Positions 21,601-33,600 of a DNA stretch of 64,000 nucleotides are shown piece by piece. Numbering within the stretch: the first letter of the stretch is position 1; every line of letters begins with the position of its first letter. Origin of the DNA: Antedon mediterranea (lineage: Eukaryota > Echinodermata > Crinoidea > Comatulida > Antedonidae); NCBI RefSeq assembly GCF_964355755.1, contig NC_092673.1, forward strand, positions 8,749,001 through 8,813,000, read 5' to 3'. Made by a program: the position numbers and the translations under genes. The notes under the pieces are model-generated. The model was given only the letters and a program-made list of their open reading frames with translations. It ran no database searches and had not been told where the DNA came from.

Positions 21601-24600
21601 GCACTTTTTCTAATAGATCTTCATCTTTCTTATACAATGGATACCAAGCTGTATTGCAGTATTCCAATGTTGGTCTAATACCCTTTTTACACTATCGACT
21701 GGGAGAGGAACACGAGTTGAACTTGGAGGCATTTTCCATTTACACTAGCCAAAAAAACTGCGAGATGAACTCGAGTTGCGCCCATTTACACTACATCGAT
21801 CACCCCAGTGCTGTCAATCAAATCACTATTGCGAGCGCACACGTGGAACTTAACTGACTATTGTTTAAACACTGGAACATATCGACAAATCTCATATCAA
21901 AACATAATAATCCGAATTTACACACAATTTATTTAATTTTGAGTGTTAAAGTTTCTTTGTGGCTATTAAGATTATCATTTATTATTTTAAACATTAACAA
22001 TTATTTTTCTTTTTAAAATGACTGCATTTCCGCCTTGTAGACTGTACAGGCCTTAAATTGTTAGGTTGGCGTAAAAATTAATTATTGTATGGTACTTTTT
22101 CAGTTCCTAAAACTGGAAGATCGTTAATAAATATGATAAACAATGTTGGGTTCAACATGCTTCCTTGGGGGATTTCGCTTGTGATATTTACACTTTGTGA
22201 TAGATTACCATATACTGTAACTTTCTGTGATCCTCCAGTCAAATATTTCTCTATCCATCGATACAGGTTACCTTCAATGCCATATGATTTGAGCTTGCTA
22301 AGTAAACGTTGATGCGGTACACTGTCGAAAGCCTTTTGATAATCTAAATATAAACAATCAATAGAGTGACCATCATCAATATCCTCTGTCCATTTCTCCA
22401 AGACTTCCAGGAATTGCGTTGTACAGGACCTGCCACTACGGAAACCATGCTACTCATCGCTTAACAAGTTATTTTGATTTAGATGATTTGTAAGTGCCTT
22501 TGGTATAATTTTTTCCATAATCTTGCATACCACCGACATCAAGCTTACAGACCTATAGTTGTTTGGGTCATCCTTCCTTCCTTTTTTGAAGATTGGTACC
22601 ACTGTAGCTTTTTTCCAGCTTGTTGGAACATCACCCTCATTCATCAGCTTGGTAACAATCATCTGCAATGTTTGTGCACTCATGGGTTTCCTTCAAAATA
22701 CGAGAGTGCAGTCCATCTGGTCCCGGTGATTTATTAATGTTTAAATTGATGAGAAGGCTATCGATATCGTGTACTGTAAAGTCGATATAATTTTAGATTA
22801 GGTTTTATTTTCCAAGTAAGGTACTGTTGATAAATCTTCTGGTGTAGACACTTTCAAAAAATGTGTTGAGAGTTTCAGCTTTATCCTGGTCAGATGTAGC
22901 CAATTTTCCTTCTGGTGTCTTTAGATCTGGAATGCCCAATTTTGTTCTTGTTTTCGCTTTGACATATTTCCAAAAACCTTTGTTATTATCCTTAACTTCT
23001 TCTGCCAGTCTATTTTCAAAATCAGATTTAGTCTTCCTAATATTAGTGTGGTAGCTTCATTTCTTGCTTCACAGTACTGGTCCCAATACTGTAGTACGAT
23101 TCTTTTGATGGATCCCTTTTCTTGATTTTTAAGTATTTATTTCAGCATTTGCGTTTCCTCTTTACAGCTTCCAGTGCGGCTTTATTCATCCACTGTGGTT
23201 TATTGTGTATTTCCTTCGCATGGGTATAAAGTCATCTATACGTTTTTGCATTATATTTTCAAAGATGTCCCACGCTTCTGGTCCGGATAAATTTGGTAAT
23301 AGATTAAACCATTCAATGTATTGTAATTGGTTTCTTGCCATATCATAGTCTCCATTGTAGTAGCTTTTCGCAAGTATATCTTCATTACAAACTTTAAGCC
23401 CAACCAGCGTATTGAATTTAATAGTCACAAGGTCACTCTTGCCAATAGGGGATCCAATGGTTACATCACTAATCAAGTCTTCTTGGTTGGTAAAAATAAG
23501 ATCCAGTATATTTGGTGTTTGTCCGGTTCTAAATCTAGTTGGTTCTTGTGTTGGTATAAAAACAGATCGTTGATACATTCCAAGAATTTGCAAATGTTGT
23601 TAGCATCATTTCCGTATACTACATTCTGTTGCAAATCAATGTCTCGGTAGTTAAAATCTCTCTCTCTAAAACCTTCTCTAGCATAACACATAGCTGTTGG
23701 TTGTTTCCATAGAACTTGGGCTTATGTATACACAACCGAATAGTAAATTAAATCCTCTGTCTTTTATTTGTATCCAAACAGACTCCTCAAATGATTAATT
23801 TTCAAGGGTTATCAGGGTACCAGAGATTCCTTCTTTCAAGTAGATTAATACTCCTCGCTTGATATCTTTTTTTGTGGGCAGGAACATCTGGTATCCTTCA
23901 AGTTGAAGCTCGCATTGTTGAATCTGTTGGTCATTCTGTAATGATTTTGGGTAGATTTCAGTCAAAGCCACCACATATGGTTTGTCAACTAAAACTTGTG
24001 CCTTTAATTCTTCTCGTTTATTCATAGGTGAATCACAGTTCGTGTATAAAAAATTAAAAGTTGATTGGGTATTATTTTGCTGCAAATTTGTTTGCGGCCA
24101 AATTAAAGTATATGCATCATTATTTACATTCATAGGTAAAACATTAGGTGCTTTGTTCCGTACTGTGTCTACAATTATTCTGTGGAGATGTTCTTTTAGG
24201 CAGATCTGTCGTCACTCCGAAAGCTGTGACGAACTATCTTTCCATTTCTGATAACAAGATTGTCTTCTCCCCTGCTTGTTCTTTCTTTCAGTTTCAATCG
24301 AAGTGCTTTGTACGCTTCTCTTTCTGTTCTTGTCCTATCCTTAGAAACTTGCACTGACTCCGGCTTTAAAGTTCAGCATTTTTTTAATACTCTATCACAC
24401 GAGCTAGCTTGTTCCATAACTACTTTCAGTGGCTTTGGTTTATCCACATAACCTTATTGATTTTGTCAAGATGTTTATTTATTTATTTATTCTTTCCTTA
24501 GCACTATTTTGTCCGTCAATTATCTTGAGATCAATTTCATCTACCTACATCAATCCTTATGGCCACGAATCGATGTGTTATCTTTTCACGGTGCACAATC

Positions 24601-27600
24601 AAAAATTACACGGTCTACACACGATTTAACGAAATCATGTTTGGAATAATATCTTCACAAGCATGTATCATAATTAAACCAAATTTGGTACTCATAAATT
24701 TCAGGTCATATTTCATCATTCAGCATTAAAGCACATGCGTACGCGTGCTTAAAATTTTCACAATTGATTTTCGATGAAATTAGAGTTTGTTTCAGGCAAT
24801 TATAAGCGTTTAAAAAATTGCCATGAGTGCACAGATTTTTACACGCGCACTGCGGGTTAAACGTTATTACACACACTTTTTGTCCGATTTCTGTTTTACA
24901 ACCTTTCTTTAATATCTTCATCATATTTTATTCACCTTTCAACTCGAAATTGCGTTCTACGAGCACGTCAAAAGGACAGGCTACGCATGTGTAAGTTAAT
25001 AAAATGGTAACAAAATGGTGAAAATATGCTAAAATTTTAAAATCAATATAGATGTCAGAATGCTCAGGAACTCCTATTTTGCATTTCATTTTGTATCATA
25101 TGTATGATTTATTATGAAATTAAAAGAAAAAATTAAGTCATCATTAATTGCATATTAAATTTTTTTAAATTAATTTTGACAATAAAACAAACTATTACAT
25201 TTTCTTGGGCCGAAATAACAAACTTAACATTAACTTTTTTCTTTAAAATGTTCATATATAAAGTTAAACATTTGTTTATAATAACAATTCATTGCGGTAT
25301 GTAATAATCTATCTGCACCAAAGTGGTTACTGCATGTAGTAAATACTTCAACTTTTAGTCAGTTGTGTATGGCTTGGTGGTGTGCTCGTGTCTATAGCAC
25401 AAGGTACCGAGTCTCACTTTGGGAAACAAAACGAAATAAGATTTTTTTTTATTATCCATATTGTTTGTTCAATTTTATTTATTTATTTATTATTATTTAT
25501 TTTGTATTTGCATTAGCAAGATCCTATCTTCATATATTATAAATAATTAAAGATTCTGACAAAATCAATCAATCAATATATCTTTTAAAAATCAATTATC
25601 TTTATTTAAATCAATGCATATAGCCTATAATTCCTCATAGTGACGAATTAAATCTAGTTAAGATTAATTTTTTATTTAATTTGGGCCCAAATTTGTTCTC
25701 CAATTAAACTTTCAAAAACTTTCATTGTTGTAAAAGTAAGTGAAATAGGGAAAATATCATTCTCGATACTTCTAGGTGGACTAGCTTTCAGGATAGGCAC
25801 TACATTTGCGCATTTCCAAATATCAGATATAACCCCTTCCCTGAGACTAGAATTAAAGATAGCACATAGAGGACCTGCAATTATGCTACTGTTATCTTTC
25901 AGAATCCATGGGGGAATCATGTCTGGTCCAGGTGCTTTATTTCATTTAATCTGATTGAGTTTGTTCCATAGTGCAGGGTTTAGGTAAATGATTGAGTTTG
26001 GCACATAGTGCAGGGTTTAGGTAAATCATTTAATGTGATTGAGTTTGTTCCATAGTGCAGGGTTTAGGTAAATCATAACAAAGCTAATTCTTCCTTCTTG
26101 ACTGTTTTACTAGGTGTATATTGGACGGGATACAATTGGCGTTCGACCATTGTTTCGTCTTTACAAGGAAAAACAAAGAGTGCTTGCCATATGTTCAGAA
26201 GCAAAGGGACTATTAGGAATTGAGAAAGTAGAGGAGGCTAATGGTATATCCCAGTTACTACCCGGTCATTACGAAGAATACAATTTGGGAAATGACGGAA
26301 AAGCTGTATTTGTTTGCCAAAATCAGTTTCATTCAATAACTGTTGTACCAAAATGGGCTTTGGAAACATCATGTCAAATACCAAGTAAGGTCATTTTCTA
26401 AAGGATAATGACTCCTACTTAATCCAGAAAAAACAGATCATAAGGTAGTGGGATGATTCGGCCCAGGGACAATTTGGCACATTTAAGCAACTGTGCAATG
26501 CAGATGCAAAAAAAAATCAATTATTTAATTACGTTTAATGTTTGGTTTTGTTTCCTTTTACAAAAAAACAAGGCCATATACATGGCTGCAGTCGCATGCT
26601 CAAGGTAGTGTTTACCGACCGACATAGTGAGCTGTAAAGTCACGTTGCACGCGACTAAAAATTACATTTTTTAGAATCAACATTGGAAATATCAACAAAA
26701 TACAACTGGACTGTATATATAGTAGCAGCAAGTTTTCACAACCTATCCATGTTTATACGACCTGGATAGGTTGTAAGACGTCATTATATACAAGTACAGT
26801 AAATCCAGTTGACTAGATTTAATTGTTTTCTAAACTTAATACTACCAGGATGAATGATAATATCCATACCTGTATCAACAAAATATGTTATTAAATATTT
26901 AGTTCAAACACTTGATATCAAAATTTTATAAATACCACAAAAAGGTACAATCATTATTGGTTTGGTCTAAAAAAAGTGGCAAAAGTGGCTAAATCATCTT
27001 TGGAAGGGCCGAATCGTCCTGAATTTGATCATAAAGTGTGTGATAGTACAAAAGCATAATTACTATGCTGTATAAAAATAAATTAATGCAAAAAATAACA
27101 TTGAATTCTATAATAAATATTATTTATTTGCGAGGAGCAAGTTTTCACATTATATATACTTTGAAATTTTACTCTTAATTTCAGATGCAGATCATGCAGC
27201 TAATATTCAATTCTTGTTTACCGAGGCTGTTACAAAAAGATTTATGGCAAACAGAAGAGTAGGTTGCTTCTTATCAGGTAACATATGAAAAGTCTGAATC
27301 TTACCAAACTATTAATTGTGGAACAGATTCTTTTTTGTTCACATTTGTGAAATTTGGTGGTATATGAGGGGTGTAATATTTGGATGTGGTGGTTCTAAAA
27401 CAACAACAATTTTCTTTGGTGTATTATATTATAATACTTGATTTAATGGATGTTCAAATAATTGTTAATAATTTTTAGTCGCATGGACGCGACTCAATAG
27501 TTCATTATGTCTGTCGGTCTGTCTGTCGGTCGGGTATCACTATGCGTTTTATCGCTTTTCTGTACTTTTTGAACTGTTTTGATGTACAGAAAAGTTTTAA

Positions 27601-30600
27601 AGTACATTACTTTTTGAAAGTTCATTTTTTTCTGAGAGCATGCGACTTATGGCTGTTGGCCTTGTTTTATTATCTATTTTGACTAGATTGCATTTTCAAT
27701 AACGTTAGTACTGCTTTTTAAAATTGTCCAGTTACAATGTTTGAAAGTAAAGAAAAGTTATAACATATGTAGTGAATTTATCTTAGTTGGTTCCGAGCTT
27801 TCTCAGGCGTATATATTTCCACGCGACGTACACAGCTGTCACTGAATGATAACTCATACAAAAAGTATATTTAACTCAACTAGAACTTTTATTCCTTGTA
27901 ATTCGATTAATACATCTTTCTACCACTACCAGTCAAGCCTTAATATATTCTTTATCATCTTTCCGTTTATCTACTCTGATCTTATTCTCTCTTCTCCTCT
28001 AATATCTATTACATTCCACTTTTATACTGAATATGCAAATTTTAGGCTTCAGAGGAGGATAACATTTTCCCTCCAAAATTTATGCGATTTTGATTGGCTA
28101 ATTAAGGCGGACCTGGTCTAAAGCATCCTTCTCTAAACACAGAGAATCACAACATTTATAATATGACATTCCCCTTTTTGGGAAAAAGATTGTGTCAATC
28201 TTTCCAAAAATTTAACATTTAAAACCATTTTACTTTAAACTATCTACTAATAACACCTCTATAATATTATTATGCACGGCTTAATCCATCTGCATTTCCA
28301 TTTAATGATCCTTTCTTGTAAATAACTTTAAATTTACATCCTTGTAAAAACAGAGCCCATCTCATAAGTCTAACATTGGCACCCTTCATTGAGTCCATCC
28401 ATCTCAATGCCTGGTGGTCAGTATGAACTTGAAATTCACAACCATACAGATAGTACTTAAGTTTATTGATAGCCCAAACAATAGAGAGGCACTCTTTTTC
28501 TGGCACAGAATATCTCTGCTCAGAATATCTCTGCTCATGTACAGATAACTTTCTACTTAAGTACACAATGGGATAATCATTACCCTCACCATCTATTTGG
28601 CTCAGCACTGCACCTATGCCATAATTTGAGGCATCGGTTTGCAATATAAACATCTTATCAAAATTTGGGGCTTTTAATACATTATCATCAGTAAGTCGTT
28701 TCTTTAAGGTTACAAAGGCATTTTCACATTGTTCATTCCACTTAACGGTATTACTTTTACTCTTTAAAGTTAAATCAATCAATGGCTTAGCAATATCGGC
28801 ATAGTTCTGTACAAATTTTCTGTAATAGCCAGTTAATCCGAGAAATGATCGGACTTGTTTCTTAGACAAAGGTCTGGGGAACTTTTCCACAGCCTCAACC
28901 TTATCAATCATGGGTCTAATTTCTCCATTACCAATCTTATGCCCCAGAAATTCTACCTGTGCATAGGCAATTTTACATTTCAAAGGCTTTGCTGTCAATC
29001 CAGCACTACTTAATCATTCATTCAAATGAAAAATATGATCTTTCCAAGTTTGACTATAAATACATATGTCATCTATATATGCCTTAGCATATCCCTCAGT
29101 ACCTTGTAATACCTTATCCATTAATCTTTGGAAAGTACTAGAGCTATTTTGCATACCAAATGGAAGTACATTGTAACAATACTGTCCAAATTGTGTAATA
29201 AATGCTGATTTGTCTTTGGTCTTAGGATCCAGAGGCACCTGGTAAAATCCTTTAGTTAGATCTAACGTAGTTATGTATATTGCGGATGATACCTCATCCA
29301 ACATTTCGTCTATGCGAGGCATAACATAAGGGTCAAATTGTGTAGTCTTATTTAGTGATCTAAAATCTGTCACCATTCTAATTTGATTCTGGCCTTTCTT
29401 CAGGGCAATAATAGGTGCAGCATAGGCACTAACAGTAGGTTCTATTATACCCATAGCCAACATACTATCTAATTCCTCTTTCAATTTACCCTTTAATGCT
29501 TGGGGCGTTCTATATGCCCTATGCCTTATAGGCATTTCACCATTAGTCTTAATTTCATGTGTCACCAAGTGAGTTCTACCTGGTACATCCGAGAATACAT
29601 TCTGTTGGTACTTTAACAATTCTGTTAATTGTTTAGTTTGTGTATCATTTAAATTACTACTAACGTTAACATCTCTCCATGTTTGTGATTGATGATAAGA
29701 CAATCCTATGTCTATTTCACTATCTAACTCATTGTTATGGACTGTTTCATTTAAGTCTACTTCTTCTATCGACTGAACATTTGTTACTACATAATAACCA
29801 TCTTTACTTATTTCTACTTTATCATACCATCTCTTTAACATATTAATATGTAGAATTTGTTTTTCTTTTCTTCTACCTCCTATGTATATTTCATAATTTA
29901 CATCATTGACCTTTTTTGTAACAGTGAAGGGGCCTTGCCATTTACTGTCTAACTTACTATTTCCTACTGGAAGGAATATCAACACTTTGTCCCCTTCTAC
30001 AAATTCTCTATCAATAGCATTCTTGTTATAATTGTGGGACATAATTTCTTGTTGTTCAAGTTTGTTTACATTAGCATCTTTCATTAATTCCTCCATTTTT
30101 TCTCTTATGTCTAACATGTATTTGATAACATCAGTAGATGTTTCTTCATCTTCTACCCAATTACTTTTGAGTAAACTCAAGGGTCCCCTCACCTCTCTAC
30201 CATAAAGCAATTTAAAAGGTGAATGGCCCGTCGCTTTACTAGGAACTTCTCTGTATGCAAACAGAAAGGGGGGTATGTAGTTATCCCAATTTTTGCTTTG
30301 GTTAACTGTAAGTGTCCTTATCATATTTTTCAATGTACCGTGAAATCTTTCAACAAGCCCATTGCTTTGGGGGTGGTACACTGTAGTCTTTAATTGATTA
30401 ATCCCCAACATACTACATATAGATTGCATAATTGAAGACATGAAATTAGTTCCTTGATCATGTACAATCTCTTCGGGTAATCCTACTCTAGTAAAGACTT
30501 CTATTAGAGCCCTGGCTACTGTTTCAGCTCTAACATTGGGTAACGGGATAGCATCCGGATATCTCGTAGCATAGTCAATTATAGTAAGCATATATTTGTT

Positions 30601-33600
30601 ATTACGGCTTGTTCTAGATAAGGGTCCAACAATGTCTATCGCTATACGTTTAAATGGTGTACTTATAATCGGTAACGGTATCAAAGTATGTTTCCTTTTA
30701 CTTTTACCCTTATCTACCTTTTGGCATTCCTTACAGACTTTACAATAGACTACCACATCTTTAAATATACCTGGCCAATAGAATTGGTTCAGGATCCTAC
30801 TTTTAGTTTTCTCAACACCCATGTGACCTGCAAATATCAATATCATTTCGTCTTGTATTCTAACATCATTTTCTATTCTGGCTTGCTCCCTAGTTAGGAC
30901 GAACATTTCTTTAGCCATTGTTTCCCCACAATTCTGGTCCAAATCATGACCCAATAACATGTCCCTCTGTAATCCTTCGATTACGGCTACAATCACTTTT
31001 CCTGTCACTATCTTACTTTCTATAGCTACCTCAGCTAAGGGGACGGTAATATCGCCTCCTATACCTCTTAACGTAACCCATTTTCCTGGCAAGTAACATT
31101 TGTTAGGCACTAGACTTTCCTTAACAGCTGACTGGGTACATCCTGAGTCTCTAAGCATAGTTATATCCTGTCCTTCTAATTTTCCTGGTATTGTACATTT
31201 CTCCATTTTATTTTCTACACTATCTATAACTACTTGGGGTCTATCTGATTTTAGTCCTTCACATCTTAAAATGGATATGAAAGGATTTTAAAATTTCACA
31301 AAAATGACTTTTTATGAATCCTTTTAATGTTAATAAACAGCACACAAAAAATTAGATTCAAATACCTAGTAGAACTTGAGAAATAAATAAATTAAATTTT
31401 GGTATAAAACGTCCGCAAAATGGCCGACCAACTGGCACGCCATCTTAATTTTTATGAACGTTCTATACGCACGTACGAGATCGTCAAATTTAGAGTTTGA
31501 AACACCCGGGGTTGTAGCCACGGCAGCAGTCGTTTTGTGATTGGTTAATGAATTTTAATACAGTCCAATCACCGCCTTGTTTCGTTCGCGGTCTGTGTGG
31601 TGTAAACAAAATAAACAAACCCATCCTCTCACGTGTTGCAAGCTCCCTGTTGCTGCAGTCGTAGAAAATATTGATATTTCACAAATCAATAAAAAGTTAT
31701 GTCTGCAAAGATTGTACGTGAAAAGAAGAAAGGGTGTATTTGTACATCTCACACTAAACCACTCACGCAGACTACAAATTAGGCTAGGTCTAGTAGTAGA
31801 CTATATTTTCTTCTAAATTCGCTAGTACTATACTAGGCTAGGCTAGGCCTACACATGGAGTTACTCCATGGTCTACAGTACAAGAGAGTAGTAGTCGCCG
31901 GTCCACCGACGAACCTCCAGGAAGTGGACAAGGCGCGGGCGTAGACGTATGTAAAAGGCGACGTAAATAAAAAAGGTAAGCTTGTGTTGAACTTGTTTTT
32001 GGCTCTGACTTTTGTTATTGACTAATATAATATCATAATACTAATAATTAAAGTAGAGCAGAGGTGAGGCAGAGAGGATTATTATAGTTTAGTTAGTAAC
32101 TGTAATTAAATAATAACCTCTTTCTGTTTGTTACCAAGTCATAAAATATAATACTATAGGGCCTAGGTAGGATTGAATAAAAATAATAGTACATTTCCAT
32201 CCATTTATTGGTCTTATCTTTGCAGATTTATGGAATCAACAGTACATGAGATGGCTTTGAAGAACTGTAATAGTACTAGTAATAAAATTGTAAACATCAA
32301 CAAATTATATGGCAGAAATAGTGTGTGGAATGAATTTTATTGAACAAATGTATCATAATGAGTTTGGAACAAGCAGGATTTTTCAAACGGGACATAAATT
32401 ACTTTTGAGACCTGAGTGATACATTTTAATTCTAAAAAACACCAGCCAGCTCCATCATATTCAAGAGATGGATTCTTTCATAAATGTCCATTGTACATAG
32501 TATTTGGCTAAATAAATAAAAAAAAAAGAAGTACAGTAGTGATTTATTTGTTTATATACCCAGACCCATTTAGATGGTTAAAAACAAACACTATATGATG
32601 CACTGCTACTAGTGTACTGTCGTAGTACATTACCATAGTTACAGTATGACTGTAACCCTAGCACTCACGTCTAAAGAATTCTATTAAAAATGCATATTTT
32701 ACTATTCTTCATAAATATTTAGTTCTGTAATTGTAATTGTCTGCGCTCATTCTATACTTGGTGTCTTAGTATACTGCATATGTATCGTGCAAGCATGATC
32801 CAAGTAGCATCTATTATAAAGTACGCTGGGCATCTTTCTATTCACCTGAAAAAAAGGAAAATGAATGAGCACATGTTTATCTGCCCTCAAAACAAAATAA
32901 TAATTTAGTATAATTTATTATGTAGGTTTGATCAACAGTTTAAAATAGCAATGCTCAGTACTGTTACCTTAATATTATAATTTGACTCTAACATTTGCGC
33001 TTCCATTCCAATCAATAAATACATTTGCTTATCCCGTCCATCAATTATCATAGTTGCACTCCAATTATAGACCTGTAGGTAGGTAAAAATACAAATGAAT
33101 TGTTTATTTACTGTATTAATAATATATGATACAAGCTCAAATACCCCTAACTAGGCCTGGCCTGTTATAACCTTTATTACTACATTAGAGAAAATCCACC
33201 TCTATTCATTTTATTGGGAATCCTATATTTAGTATTCAGTGTTGCCTAGCCTAGGGCGGCATGTAATAACAAAAAAATATTTTAATAATGCGTTAGTCAG
33301 GACACTACAGCACACACCAATATTAATAAACGTACTTATAAATAATGTGTATATACATAATACAGTAACACAATTGTGCCTACCATTAACACCCTCAACG
33401 ATACATCAAGGAGCATACGCTCTCAGCTCACCTCTGGCCGGCCGACTAAACACCGTATCCAGCAGTCATCGCTACTAAAAAGGCCTAGCTAGCTCCAGGC
33501 CATGGCATTGTCAAACACCATTTGCTCGTCCAACTGTTTCTTCAAAACGATGTTAACACCCGTGTTAACAAGACGATGTGGACGAATTTCCATCAATTTC

